A DNA stretch of 64,000 nucleotides from Loktanella sp. (GTDB taxonomy: Bacteria; Pseudomonadota; Alphaproteobacteria; Rhodobacterales; Rhodobacteraceae): assembly GCA_017390475.1 (NCBI GenBank), contig JAFPBO010000008.1, positions 124,001 to 188,000 of the forward strand. The letters are read 5' to 3'. Position 1 is the first letter of the stretch, and every line of letters starts with the position of its first letter. The position numbers were made by a program, and so were the translations under genes. Shown one piece after another: positions 53,021-62,439 of this stretch. Below the pieces are notes generated by a model. It searched no databases. It saw only the letters and a program-made list of their open reading frames with translations, and was not told where the DNA came from.

Positions 53021-53676
53021 CGATGGATCTGATGGAACATGCCCGCTGCATCTTCGCCCATCAAGGTCACGGCGTCGATCACCCACGGATCAGCGATGAT
53101 CGGGTCCAGCATCGGTTGCAGCGCGCTGACGACCTGCGCGCCCGTTGCGCCGGGCAAATGCCCGCTCAGCGTCAGGTGGAAATGGAAATCGTCAAAAATA
53201 TAGGGATAGCCCCAGTCCAGCATCTGCTGGTCTTGCTGTGGGGTCAGCGTTGCCTTGCGCCGGCGGACGATATCGGCCTCGGTCAGGGGGGCGCGGTGGT
53301 TGTCCAGCGCGGTGACAATCGCCGCCGCCAGATCGCGCAGGGCAGGCGGGTCACCCGCAGGTCGCAAAGCGACAAAGCCGTGGTGATGCGCCAATTGCAA
53401 ACGCCCGATATCGACGGCCGTGTGACGCTTGGCAAATTCTGCAACCGCCCTTTGCAGCTCGGCGGGACTGCTGTCGGCGAACAGCCGGAACGGCGCTTTC
53501 AACGTGCCGTGTATCCCATATTTGCGCGGGGTTGCCGTCACGGCGGCGACATCGACCCCCGGCACATCCGGATGCGGCACCGCCTGTCCGGTGACACTGT
53601 CCCACCCCAGCCATGCCGCGCCGACATCGGCCAGCGCGCCCTTTGGTGTGTAGAAAACTGCATATCTCTTAAACAT
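53002..53676 (-). CDS. DUF1045 2H-phosphoesterase-like phosphonate operon protein
   Basis: 224 residues from ATG 53676 (AAAGGTGG upstream), beginning MFKRYAVFYTP as is usual for this family. Two HxT/S motifs typical of the 2H phosphoesterase fold are present: YGIHGTLKAPF and FHFHLTLSG. The family is found almost only in C-P lyase clusters. E. coli uses the metallo-hydrolase PhnP to open the cyclic ribose phosphate made by PhnJ; no phnP is visible in this window, so this protein may do that job. That is inference. Confidence 0.88.
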   Translation of the reverse strand: MFKRYAVFYTPKGALADVGAAWLGWDSVTGQAVPHPDVPGVDVAAVTATPRKYGIHGTLKAPFRLFADSSPAELQRAVAEFAKRHTAVDIGRLQLAHHHGFVALRPAGDPPALRDLAAAIVTALDNHRAPLTEADIVRRRKATLTPQQDQQMLDWGYPYIFDDFHFHLTLSGHLPGATGAQVVSALQPMLDPIIADPWVIDAVTLMGEDAAGMFHQIHRYPLTG

Positions 53677-53711
53677 AACGCCACCTTTAGCCAAAGCATC
53701 GTGACACTGAC

Positions 53712-54857
53712 ATGACAGACCAGATTATTCTTGCCAACGCCCGCCTGATCCTTGGCGATGAGGTGATCACCGGATCATTGCAGATCACGGACGGGATCAT
53801 CACCGATATCGGCACTGGGTCCACCGTGCCTGTCGGTGCGGTCGATCTGGGCGGCGATTATCTGGCCCCCGGTCTGGTGGAATTGCATACGGACAACCTT
53901 GAACGGCATCTGTCGCCCCGGCCCAAGGTCGATTGGCCGTACCGCGCCGCGATCATGGCGCATGACCGGGAGCTGGCAGGCTGCGGGATCACCACGGTGT
54001 TTGATGCGGTGCGGGTCGGGTCGATCACGCTGGATGGCGACAAGGGCTATGCCAAATATGCGCGCCAGATGGCCGATGAGATCATCACGATGCGTGCGGC
54101 AGGCGCGCTGCGGATCAGCCACCACCTGCATCTGCGGGCCGAGATCTGTTCACAGACGCTGGCCGAGGAGCTGGATGAATTCAGCACAGATGACAGGATC
54201 GGCATCATCTCGATCATGGATCATACGCCGGGGCAGCGGCAATTTGCGGATGTCGCCAAGTTCGAGGCCTATGTGCGCGGCAAAAGAAACATGAGCGCCG
54301 AGGATTTTCGTGGCTATATTGATTTTCTCTATGGTCTGCAGGCCCAACTGGGCGACGCGCATGAGGCCGCGACGGTCGCGGCGGCGCAAAGGCTGGGCGC
54401 GGTGCTGGCCAGCCATGATGATACGACGCCGGAACAGGTGGCTACCAGCCATGCCCATGGCGTACGGTTGGCGGAGTTTCCGACCACAATGGAAGCCGCT
54501 GACGCCTGCCATGCCAGCGATATCGCGGTGATCATGGGCGCGCCGAATCTGATCCGGGGCGGGTCGCATTCGGGCAATGTGGCGGCGGCGGATCTGGCGC
54601 AGGCGGACCGGCTGGATATTCTGTCCTCTGATTATGTGCCTGCCGCTTTGCTGCTGGCAGCGGTGCGACTGGGTCTGATCTGGGATGACCTGCCGCGCGG
54701 GATCGCCACGGTGACCAGCGCCCCGGCGCAGGCGGCAGGGCTGACCGACCGGGGGCAGTTGGCCATCGGTCAGCGCGCTGATTTGGTCAGCTTTGCCATG
54801 ATCGACGATATCGCGATGGTGCAGCAAAGCTATGCAGCGGGGCGGCGGGTGTTCTGA
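53712..54857 (+). CDS. phnM: Alpha-D-ribose 1-methylphosphonate 5-triphosphate diphosphatase (canonical copy)
   Basis: 381 residues with the complete PhnM signature: VELHTDNLERHLSPRPKVDWP, CGITTVFDAVRVG, SIMDHTPGQRQF, ASHDDTTPEQV and GAPNLIRGGSHSGN, plus SSDYVPAALL. This is close to E. coli PhnM in its metal site, unlike the first copy at 46051. It is divergent from the DUF1045 gene, with 35 bp between starts, so the two probably share a control region. Confidence 0.95.
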   Translation: MTDQIILANARLILGDEVITGSLQITDGIITDIGTGSTVPVGAVDLGGDYLAPGLVELHTDNLERHLSPRPKVDWPYRAAIMAHDRELAGCGITTVFDAVRVGSITLDGDKGYAKYARQMADEIITMRAAGALRISHHLHLRAEICSQTLAEELDEFSTDDRIGIISIMDHTPGQRQFADVAKFEAYVRGKRNMSAEDFRGYIDFLYGLQAQLGDAHEAATVAAAQRLGAVLASHDDTTPEQVATSHAHGVRLAEFPTTMEAADACHASDIAVIMGAPNLIRGGSHSGNVAAADLAQADRLDILSSDYVPAALLLAAVRLGLIWDDLPRGIATVTSAPAQAAGLTDRGQLAIGQRADLVSFAMIDDIAMVQQSYAAGRRVF

Positions 54858-54908
54858 CCCGCATATGAAGTTTCTGTAAAGTACCGAAAACGCGATTGTC
54901 CGAATCTG

Positions 54909-54930
54909 TATTTCGTATATTCGTGAAATA
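54909..54930 (+). promoter_or_regulatory. ArsR-type operator overlapping the arsR-arsC start
   Basis: TATTTC (54909-54914) and GAAATA (54925-54930) are outer arms around a TATATT-like centre. AT-rich imperfect dyads of this size are typical of ArsR/SmtB sites. The last base is the A of the ATG, so binding would block initiation and give autorepression. Confidence 0.6.
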
Positions 54931-55763
54931 TGGAAACTGATATCACCACACGTCTGACGACCCTTGGCCATCCGCAGCGGCTGGCCGTGTTCCGTTTGCT
55001 GATGCGGCGCTACCCTGACCAGGTGCCTGCAGGGGAACTGGCGCAGGCGCTGGATATCAAAGCATCCACCCTGTCGGCCTATCTGTCCGCCTTGACGCAG
55101 GCAGGGCTGGTGACGCAGCACCGGATTGCCACATCACTGCAATACAGCATCGCTATGGATGCGGTGAACGCCACCTTTCAGGACCTTTACAATGATTGCT
55201 GTCGGGGCAGGCCCGACCTTTGCGCACCCGCGCCCCTTGGACATAATGCCATGACCCAGACCGTCTATAATGTGCTGTTCATCTGCACCGGCAATTCCGC
55301 CCGGTCGATCTTTGCTGAATCGATCCTGCGCAAGGAAGCCGGGGATCGCTTTGCCGCCTATTCCGCAGGCACTGTGCCGCGATCGGAACTGAACCCTTTC
55401 GCGCTCGACGTGTTGCGCCAGAAAGGTCATGACATATCCGTGCTGGAATCGAAAAACGTCAGCGTGTTTACCGGCCCCGATGCGCCCGCCTTTGATTTCG
55501 TTTTCACCGTCTGCGACCAAGCCGCGAATGAGGAATGCCCGGCATGGTCCGGCCAGCCGGTCAGCGCGCATTGGGGGATGCCGGACCCGGTCAAGGCGAC
55601 CGGGACAGATGCTGAAAAAAGCCTCGCGTTTCAGCGGGCTTACGGTGCGCTGCATAACCGGATCAAGCTGTTCACGGCCTTGCCGCTGGCCAGTCTGGAC
55701 CGGATGTCACTGCAAAAAGCGGTGGATGATATTGGCCGCAACAAAGAGGAAACCACTCAATGA
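54930..55763 (+). CDS. Fused ArsR regulator and LMW-PTP-type arsenate reductase (ArsC)
   Basis: 277 residues. The N-terminal ~100 are a winged-helix ArsR repressor ([34 protein letters not shown]) with C90, C91 and C98, a C-terminal cysteine set like that of the Acidithiobacillus-type ArsR that binds As(III). From about 112 an arsenate reductase follows: [10 protein letters not shown] with nucleophile C119, and C195 and C203 in [11 protein letters not shown], matching the redox relay of thioredoxin-coupled ArsC. It overlaps the next gene by 4 bases. Fusion couples sensing to reduction in one polypeptide. Confidence 0.92.
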   Translation: METDITTRLTTLGHPQRLAVFRLLMRRYPDQVPAGELAQALDIKASTLSAYLSALTQAGLVTQHRIATSLQYSIAMDAVNATFQDLYNDCCRGRPDLCAPAPLGHNAMTQTVYNVLFICTGNSARSIFAESILRKEAGDRFAAYSAGTVPRSELNPFALDVLRQKGHDISVLESKNVSVFTGPDAPAFDFVFTVCDQAANEECPAWSGQPVSAHWGMPDPVKATGTDAEKSLAFQRAYGALHNRIKLFTALPLASLDRMSLQKAVDDIGRNKEETTQ

Positions 55764-56758
55764 CCACTTACGCCATCAACGGCCTTGGGCGGATCGGCAA
55801 ACTGGCGCTGAAACCACTGCTGGAAAAAGGCGCGAAGATTGCGTGGATCAATGATGGCGTGGGTGATCCGGCGATGCACGCGCATCTGCTGGAATTTGAT
55901 ACGGTGCATGGGCACTGGGATGCTGATTTCGCCCATGATGCCGACAGCGTGACGATCAATGGCACGCGGCTGCCCTTTATCGGCACCAAGGATATCGCCG
56001 CACTGCCGCTGGACGGCGTTGATGTGGTCATTGACTGCACCGGCGTGTTCAAGACGGAGGCCAAACTGGCCCCCTATTTCGCCGCTGGCGTGAAAAAGGT
56101 CGTCGTCTCTGCCCCGGTCAAGGACGGGCCGACCGCGAACATCGTCTATGGCGTGAATAACGACGCCTATGATCCTGCGACACATCAGATCATCACCGCC
56201 GCCTCCTGCACCACCAATTGTCTGGCCCCGGTGGTCAAGGTCATTCTGGAAGGGATCGGGATCAGGCACGGATCGATCACCACGATCCACAATGTCACCA
56301 ATACCCAGACCATCGTGGACCGCCCGGCCAAGGATCTGCGCCGCGCGCGATCGGCGCTGAATTCGCTGATCCCGACAACCACCGGCAGCGCCACGGCGAT
56401 CACGCTGATTTATCCCGAACTGACCGGCAAGCTGAACGGCCATGCGGTGCGGGTGCCATTGCTGAACGGATCACTGACCGATTGCGTGTTCGAGGTTGCG
56501 CGCGAAACCACGGTGGAAGAGGTCAATACCCTGCTGAAAGCCGCCGCCGATGGCCCGCTGCAAGGCATCCTGGGCTATGAGGAACGCCCGCTGGTATCTG
56601 CCGATTACACCAATGACACGCGGTCAGGGATTGTCGATGCGCCATCGACCATGGTGGTGAATGGCACACAGGTAAAGCTTTATGTCTGGTACGATAATGA
56701 AATGGGCTATGCCCACCGGCTGGTTGATGTCGCGCTGATGGTCGGGGCGTCGCTGTGA
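55760..56758 (+). CDS. ArsJ-associated glyceraldehyde-3-phosphate dehydrogenase
   Basis: 332 residues. NAD-binding [13 protein letters not shown] and the active-site [13 protein letters not shown] (with catalytic cysteine and nearby HNVTNTQ histidine) are intact. In operons with arsJ this enzyme uses arsenate in place of phosphate and forms 1-arseno-3-phosphoglycerate, which ArsJ exports. Its position directly between arsR-arsC and arsJ, with 4-base overlaps on both sides, supports that role rather than glycolysis. Confidence 0.93.
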   Translation: MTTYAINGLGRIGKLALKPLLEKGAKIAWINDGVGDPAMHAHLLEFDTVHGHWDADFAHDADSVTINGTRLPFIGTKDIAALPLDGVDVVIDCTGVFKTEAKLAPYFAAGVKKVVVSAPVKDGPTANIVYGVNNDAYDPATHQIITAASCTTNCLAPVVKVILEGIGIRHGSITTIHNVTNTQTIVDRPAKDLRRARSALNSLIPTTTGSATAITLIYPELTGKLNGHAVRVPLLNGSLTDCVFEVARETTVEEVNTLLKAAADGPLQGILGYEERPLVSADYTNDTRSGIVDAPSTMVVNGTQVKLYVWYDNEMGYAHRLVDVALMVGASL

Positions 56759-58023
56759 CTGCTGCCGCCAAGCCCGAGGGATTAAGCGCCTATATCGCCG
56801 TCACCGCGTCTTATTGGGCCTTCATGCTGACCGATGGCGCGTTGCGGATGCTGGTGCTGCTGCATTTCCACACGCTGGGGTTTTCGCCGGTGCAACTGGC
56901 CTATCTGTTTGTGCTGTACGAAGTCGCGGGCATCGTCACAAACCTGTCCGCCGGGTGGATCGCGGCGCGGTTTGGCCTGACCTTTACCCTATACGCAGGT
57001 CTGGGCTTGCAGGTCGTGGCTTTGCTGGCGCTGGCGCAGCTTGATCCAGCCTGGGCAATCGGGGCCTCGGTCGTGTTTGTGATGCTGGTCCAAGGGGCAA
57101 GCGGCGTGGCCAAGGATCTGGCCAAGATGGCATCAAAATCCGCCGTCAAACTGCTGGCACCGGACGGGCAGGCGGGGCTGTTCCGCTGGGTCGCCTTGCT
57201 GACCGGGTCCAAGAATGCGGTCAAGGGGCTGGGCTTTCTGCTGGGTGCGGCGCTGCTGGCCACGATCGGATTTGTCGGCGCGGTGCTGGCGATGGCCGCC
57301 GCACTTGCGGTGATCCTGATCGCAGTGCTGGTGTTCATGCCCGCGGGCCTGCCCAAGGGGCGCAAAGGCACGAAATTTTCCGAAGTCTTCTCCAAATCCC
57401 ACAACGTCAACTGGTTGAGTGCCGCGCGTGTCTTCCTGTTCGGTGCGCGCGATATCTGGTTTGTCGTCGGCATCCCGATCTATTTCTATGCCGTGCTGTC
57501 GGATGGCACAGTCGCAGGCAATCGCACTGCGTTTTTCCTGATCGGCAGTTTCATGGCGGTCTGGATCATTCTTTACGGCGCGGTGCAGGCATCCGCCCCC
57601 AAGGTGCTGCGCGCCACCACACGGCCTGCCGGTGAATTGATCGGGGCGGCGCGGCAATGGGCCTGGGCGCTGGCGGCGGTGCCCGCGGTGCTGACTCTGG
57701 CGGCGCTGGCATCGGGCGGGCCGCAGACATGGCTGACGGTGACGCTGGTCGTCGGGCTGCTGGTTTTTGGCGCGGTATTTGCGATCAATTCGGCGCTGCA
57801 TTCCTATCTCATCCTGTCCTTCAGCAAGGCAGAACGGGTCACAATGGATGTCGGGTTCTATTATATGGCCAATGCCGCCGGGCGTCTGTTGGGCACGCTG
57901 TTGTCGGGTCTGACCTATCAGGCGGGCGGCTTGCCCCTGATGCTGGGTGTTGCCACGGTGATGGTTGCAACCTCGGCGCTGGCGGCGGGGCGGCTGGACG
58001 CGCGCGTTACTGAAACCGGTTGA
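56755..58023 (+). CDS. arsJ: Organoarsenical efflux MFS transporter ArsJ
   Basis: A 422-residue major facilitator with about twelve hydrophobic helices, starting at GTG in overlap with the GAPDH stop. Characteristic stretches are [40 protein letters not shown] and [17 protein letters not shown]. ArsJ expels 1-arseno-3-phosphoglycerate, which then breaks down to arsenate outside. Its 3' end overlaps the convergent nikR-like gene by 17 bp. Confidence 0.95.
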   Translation: MTAAAKPEGLSAYIAVTASYWAFMLTDGALRMLVLLHFHTLGFSPVQLAYLFVLYEVAGIVTNLSAGWIAARFGLTFTLYAGLGLQVVALLALAQLDPAWAIGASVVFVMLVQGASGVAKDLAKMASKSAVKLLAPDGQAGLFRWVALLTGSKNAVKGLGFLLGAALLATIGFVGAVLAMAAALAVILIAVLVFMPAGLPKGRKGTKFSEVFSKSHNVNWLSAARVFLFGARDIWFVVGIPIYFYAVLSDGTVAGNRTAFFLIGSFMAVWIILYGAVQASAPKVLRATTRPAGELIGAARQWAWALAAVPAVLTLAALASGGPQTWLTVTLVVGLLVFGAVFAINSALHSYLILSFSKAERVTMDVGFYYMANAAGRLLGTLLSGLTYQAGGLPLMLGVATVMVATSALAAGRLDARVTETG

Positions 58024-58471
58024 CCACACGGGCATGGCGATGCGGCGCGCCATTGCCATGGGCATGGCTGTCATCCTCGACCACCACAGGAACCAGCGCC
58101 AGACGGCCATGGCTGACCCCGCGTTCAAGGAAGAGCGCGTTGGCAATCGTTTCCACTTCGGCCACCGATCCTTTCAGCACCGCGACTTCGAGAGATGTGG
58201 AATGATCGACCGGGACCGACAAGGCGGCGGTGAAACGGTCGTGATTATCCTGCCGGACCTGCGGGATCTTGCGCGCAAGGTCGCGCATGTCGGGGGCCAC
58301 GGTATAGCTGACAATCCCCAGACAGGACGCATCGGCCGGCGCGGCAGGGGTCAGCGCGCGTGCGACCAGATCGCGGATCGCCTCAGACCTGTTGGTGGCA
58401 CCGGATGCATCCATATGCGCATCCACCGCCGCCAGCAGATCATCATCCAGCGTCATTGTGATCCGTTTCAT
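58007..58471 (-). CDS. NikR-family ribbon-helix-helix regulator lacking nickel ligands
   Basis: 154 residues from ATG 58471 (GGGGGA upstream). The ribbon-helix-helix (MKRITMTLDDDLLAAVD, TNRSEAIRDLV) and the ACT-like domain (LEVAVLKGS, ERGVSHGRLALVPV) align without gaps to E. coli NikR with an offset of two. All four high-affinity Ni(II) ligands are replaced: H76 by Q74, H87 by S85, H89 by P87 and C95 by S93. A histidine-containing tail ([18 protein letters not shown]) is added. It may sense another metal or work without one. Confidence 0.85.
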   Translation of the reverse strand: MKRITMTLDDDLLAAVDAHMDASGATNRSEAIRDLVARALTPAAPADASCLGIVSYTVAPDMRDLARKIPQVRQDNHDRFTAALSVPVDHSTSLEVAVLKGSVAEVETIANALFLERGVSHGRLALVPVVVEDDSHAHGNGAPHRHARVVNRFQ

Positions 58472-58725
58472 GCCGGGTCCCCCATTACTGCAAGGAATAT
58501 CAGGCAAAGCTGCGGCAAGGGCAATCGCTTAGACGCCCGGCACTGCGAAACAGCCAGTACCATTATGCTGGGCCGAAACCGGTAAATTTGTTCGTTTTTC
58601 TTTCCACGAGGAAATTTCGGGCGATTGAATGGCTTTATCTTCGTGACATTCCTGGCAAGACTGTCAGCTGCTAACACAACGAACATCGCCGGGCCGCGGC
58701 GTGATTGGGGCAGGGACAGGGGCAG

Positions 58726-59502
58726 ATGTCACAGGAAGAACGCTTGCGCGATATCCAGACCATCGCCCGTCGCGACGGGCGGGTCAGTGTCGACGACCTT
58801 GCCGCGCATTTCAACGTGACTATGCAGACGATCCGGCGCGATCTGACCGAACTGGCCGATCAGGGCAAATTGCAGCGTGTGCATGGCGGTGCGATTCTGC
58901 CCTCGACCGTGGCCAATATCGGCTATCATGACCGGCGCGACCTGAACGAAGCGGCCAAAGCTGCCATCGCACAGGCCTGCGCCCGCGATATTCCCAATGG
59001 CTGTTCGCTGTTCTTGAATATCGGCACCACAACAGAGGCGGTGGCGCGGGCCCTGCTGGGCCATCGCGACATCATGGTGCTGACCAATAATTTGAATGTG
59101 GCCAATATCCTTGTCGATAATCCGCAGTGCGAGGTGATCGTTGTCGGCGGCCTGCTGCGCCGGGCCGACGGCGGGTTGGTGGGGACGATCACGACACAGG
59201 CAATCGGGCAGTTCAAATTCGATCTGGCGGTGATCAGCTGTTCAGCGCTGGATCAGGATGGCGATATGCTGGATTACGATATTCAGGAGGTCGGGGTCAG
59301 CCAGGCGATTCTGCGGCAGGCAAGGCGCAGCTATCTGGTGGCCGACCAGTCGAAATTTCGCAGGCGCGCGCCAGCACGGATCGGGTCAATTGCGCAGATT
59401 GATGGGTTTTACACCGATGCACCGCTGCCGGGTGATTTGCAGGCCGCTTGCAATGGATGGGGCACGGCCGTGACAATCAGGAATGCGGCCCATAGCGCTT
59501 GA
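58726..59502 (+). CDS. DeoR/GlpR-family transcriptional regulator
   Basis: 258 residues. The N-terminal helix-turn-helix (RDGRVSVDDLAAHFNVTMQTIRRDL) and the C-terminal phosphosugar-binding domain (FLNIGTTTEAVARALLGH, VVGGLLRRADGGLVG, DLAVISCSALD) match the GlpR group. I start at ATG 58726 behind GGGGCAG; a TTG at 58705 is possible. No glycerol genes are adjacent within the window, so its target is unknown. It converges on the TadE-like gene. Confidence 0.9.
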   Translation: MSQEERLRDIQTIARRDGRVSVDDLAAHFNVTMQTIRRDLTELADQGKLQRVHGGAILPSTVANIGYHDRRDLNEAAKAAIAQACARDIPNGCSLFLNIGTTTEAVARALLGHRDIMVLTNNLNVANILVDNPQCEVIVVGGLLRRADGGLVGTITTQAIGQFKFDLAVISCSALDQDGDMLDYDIQEVGVSQAILRQARRSYLVADQSKFRRRAPARIGSIAQIDGFYTDAPLPGDLQAACNGWGTAVTIRNAAHSA

Positions 59503-59529
59503 TGCCAGCCGGGTTGCACAATGTAGATT

Positions 59530-60096
59530 TCAGTTTTGTGAAATGATCGTCAATCCAGCGTCAAAAGCAACCTGCGGCGCGAACCGCGGGCGGGTCACAA
59601 CCGCCTGCTCGAAGGTGCGTTCGCCAATGCCGACGCGGAACAACGGCTTATAATCCACCCTGGTTTCAACCAGCAAAAGCGTCTCACCCTGTTTAATGCG
59701 CGGCAGACGCGCCGCGATTGCGCCTGCGTTGACATCGCTATCGTTCAAACTTGGGCCGAGTGCGGCATCGCCCGACCAGATAACGACATAGCGATTTGTC
59801 CGGTCGTTGAACCCGATGCTGGACACACGCATTGATGTTGCGGCGTCGGTGCGCGCCAGAATACCATGCAACTGGTTCAGCCCCAGAATAAAGCGGGCAT
59901 CGATTGCCTGTGTCTGACGCGAAATGTTATCCGCCACGATATAGGCGGCTTTCTGGCTGGCAGTGCTGACCCGGTAGGCGTCAAAAAACACATAGACGGC
60001 ACAAAAAGCCAGCGCGACAAAAGGGATCGCGATCACTGCCTCGACCGTGATGACCCCGTCTTCGTTGTGCCAGAAACGCGAAATCAGGTTTGTCAT
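59530..60096 (-). CDS. TadE-like pilus assembly protein (1)
   Basis: 188 residues with the TadE N-terminal pattern: a short charged segment ending in EDGVITVEAVIAIP, then a single hydrophobic helix. The E in TVEA is the conserved glutamate of the pilin-like class. The rest is extracytoplasmic. It overlaps the next gene upstream (60096) by one base, forming a three-gene unit with it and the TadG-like gene. Confidence 0.85.
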   Translation of the reverse strand: MTNLISRFWHNEDGVITVEAVIAIPFVALAFCAVYVFFDAYRVSTASQKAAYIVADNISRQTQAIDARFILGLNQLHGILARTDAATSMRVSSIGFNDRTNRYVVIWSGDAALGPSLNDSDVNAGAIAARLPRIKQGETLLLVETRVDYKPLFRVGIGERTFEQAVVTRPRFAPQVAFDAGLTIISQN

Positions 60097-60629
60097 CAGC
60101 GCGGCTCGTTCACAAAGGCCGAGATTGAAAACATCTGATAGCCGCCGCTTTTGTCCAGCGGCAGCCGCAGGCCCAATGGTGATGTCGGAAAGATCGGGTC
60201 AATGATCAGACAGGCCCGCAGGATCATCAGATCATTGCTGCCGCCTCCGGTGACCTGCGTGACAGGCGCGATCTCTTCCGTGCGGTCGATACAGGCGGGT
60301 GGGGATGTCGGATAATCCCAGGTCGTCGTGTTGACGCGCTGCAATTCCAGCAGCAGGTTTTGTTCACAATCCCTGATCAGGGCTGTAGAGGCGCAGATGC
60401 TGCGCCGCAGCTTGGTCAGGTTCGGGTCCTCGATATTGCCTAGGCGCAGGGCGCGCACGCTGATATCCACCGCCCGGTCCAGCATCACCTGACGCGTCAT
60501 GACCATGCCCAGTTCGATGCCCATGAACATGAACATGAAAAACACTGGCGCGATGATCACGAATTCAATCGTTGATGTGCCACTTTCATCACGGAAAAAC
60601 TGACGTAGAAATGGCATGGAAATGATCAT
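60096..60629 (-). CDS. TadE-like pilus assembly protein (2)
   Basis: 177 residues. DESGTSTIEFVIIAPVFFMF is the canonical TadE pseudopilin segment with its processing-type glutamate. Two cysteine pairs in the exported part (SICASTALIRDC, ACIDRT, RACLI) suggest disulfides. The start overlaps the TadG stop (ATGA). It probably contributes to a Flp/Tad pilus, though the core tad genes are not in the window. Confidence 0.88.
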   Translation of the reverse strand: MIISMPFLRQFFRDESGTSTIEFVIIAPVFFMFMFMGIELGMVMTRQVMLDRAVDISVRALRLGNIEDPNLTKLRRSICASTALIRDCEQNLLLELQRVNTTTWDYPTSPPACIDRTEEIAPVTQVTGGGSNDLMILRACLIIDPIFPTSPLGLRLPLDKSGGYQMFSISAFVNEPR

Positions 60630-62221
60630 TGTGTCAGTCGCAAACGGCTGATTGTTCCGGCAATGGCGCGAAAGGTGCCGACGAGGTCAGCGCCCTCGAC
60701 GTCAAAGAAATGGCTGTCCGATGTGGCGCAGTCCCGCATCGCGGCTACACCATTCGGTGGCGCGTCGAATGCAATGGTAAAGATCGGTATATCACGCGCC
60801 CTGACGGCTTCGCAGATCGTGGCGAGACGTTGGTCTTTTTCAGCCCGCTCAGTGAACTTGATCCACCAGTTATTGTATTGATTATTCGCGATGTCATATT
60901 CTGAATACCATTGGTTGCGCAGTGGAATACCGTAAAGGTTCAGCGCCACCCAATAGACTGAATGGCGTGCCCAAACCTGATCCCAAGTCAGCCTGCGGGC
61001 CGAGTCCAGGTTTTGCGCATCGATTGCGCCCCATGGATGATCTTGCCAACTCCTGATAAATGGCACGTAATATTTTCTGTTGCCCGGACGCGAAGGCAGA
61101 TAAATCGAGACGTTGTTGTCGATTGTATCGACGTATACGGGTGACTCTCCGGTCTTGTGCGTCGGGATCATCCGCGCCTCGCGGTCGTTTACACCGTCGG
61201 TCATGACCACAAGGATTTTCAGCGCGCTTGGATCATCGTAATCCAGCGGACGACCCTCGAAACTGTCGGTGACATCACCGGCGGCGATCATGCCGGAAAT
61301 GGCTGGCCGCATCGACGGGTCCAGCAATGCGGCGCCCCATTTTACGCCCACGTCAATCGATGTGCCGCCATAGCCGGTCAGGTTTGTGATCTGGCGGCGC
61401 AGTTCGACGGGGTCGCTGGAAAAGGCTGAAATCTGGCTGTAGACGCCTGCATGGACAGGGCAAGTGAACATCTGCGCTGCCATCCCGTCAAGGCTCGGGT
61501 CGAAATGGCCGGTGCCAGTTAACGGCGTGAGGGGGGACAGTTCTGTCGTCCTGAATTGATTTTCCGTGAAATCAACACATTGCGATTGCGTCAGGCGCGG
61601 TGAAATACTCATCTGGCGCGCCAGCGCAGACCCCGGATTAACCTGCCCTGCATAGGGTATGATCGAGACTGAAACCCGCCCCGGTTCGGCATTGCCAAAC
61701 AGAGTGTCGATGAATTCGACACCGGCCCGGCGCAGGTCCTGAATGCGGCCATTGTCGTTCATTGACCCCGAAATATCGAGCACCAGCGACACTTCGACAT
61801 TGTTATAGCGTTCTTCAGATGCGCTGACGAGATTGATGGAAAGTTCGTCGATTCCCACAAGCCGCATGAACATCGTCGGGAAGGTATCCGCACTCTGCAC
61901 GCTGACGTTCCGGAAATTCAGGCCACGGTCGACGTTCACGGCAACCAGATAGTCTTCGAGCCCTTCGCTACGGAAATAGTCGCGCACGACATTTTCAGCT
62001 GCATTGGGCTGGCTCATGCTGCCGGCCGCCAGCACCGCCCGGTCTGCCGTGTTCTGCAAGGAAACCCGTTTGTATTCATAGCGCATGACATCAACGGCAA
62101 TGCCGCCGACAGTCAGGATGATCACAAAGATGATGACGCCAAAGATCGTCATCGACCCGGCCTGATCCCGCAGGAAGCCCCAGCGTGATAACCGGCAATC
62201 AAGGGAAAGCGGACGTTTCAC
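60626..62221 (-). CDS. TadG-like pilus assembly protein with von Willebrand A domain
   Basis: About 531 residues. A TadE/G-like N-terminal segment (RDQAGSMTIFGVIIFVIILTVGGIAVD-type, with one hydrophobic helix) precedes a von Willebrand A domain whose metal site DISGSMND is visible, with VVMTDGVND later. I choose GTG 62221, preceded by GGGGTGG at good spacing; GTG 62239 is the alternative. vWA-containing TadG proteins anchor or assist Flp pili at the cell surface. It is the first gene of the leftward unit. Confidence 0.88.
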   Translation of the reverse strand: MKRPLSLDCRLSRWGFLRDQAGSMTIFGVIIFVIILTVGGIAVDVMRYEYKRVSLQNTADRAVLAAGSMSQPNAAENVVRDYFRSEGLEDYLVAVNVDRGLNFRNVSVQSADTFPTMFMRLVGIDELSINLVSASEERYNNVEVSLVLDISGSMNDNGRIQDLRRAGVEFIDTLFGNAEPGRVSVSIIPYAGQVNPGSALARQMSISPRLTQSQCVDFTENQFRTTELSPLTPLTGTGHFDPSLDGMAAQMFTCPVHAGVYSQISAFSSDPVELRRQITNLTGYGGTSIDVGVKWGAALLDPSMRPAISGMIAAGDVTDSFEGRPLDYDDPSALKILVVMTDGVNDREARMIPTHKTGESPVYVDTIDNNVSIYLPSRPGNRKYYVPFIRSWQDHPWGAIDAQNLDSARRLTWDQVWARHSVYWVALNLYGIPLRNQWYSEYDIANNQYNNWWIKFTERAEKDQRLATICEAVRARDIPIFTIAFDAPPNGVAAMRDCATSDSHFFDVEGADLVGTFRAIAGTISRLRLTQ

Positions 62222-62409
62222 GACCGTCCACCCCTGCACAATGATATCAATACAGAACGTTTCATCGGGCGTGCAGCAGCCTCGCCAACAGGTTACTCAG
62301 AAACTAACTTACCCTGCGTCCATGGCACAAAGTCGCAAATCTGGCAATAGTTTCGTAACTTTGTCGGATACAGCCGAAGGTCGGACAACATACAGCGACG
62401 CCGGTCCCA

Positions 62410-62428
62410 TCAGGGCGCTGCGCCCTGA
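62410..62428 (-). terminator. Hairpin downstream of the MltB-type gene
   Basis: TCAGGGCGC and GCGCCCTGA are perfect 9-bp arms around a single base, giving a stable hairpin 12 bp beyond the stop of the leftward transglycosylase gene. No T-run follows. Confidence 0.5.
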
Positions 62429-62439
62429 CGGGTCGTCTC

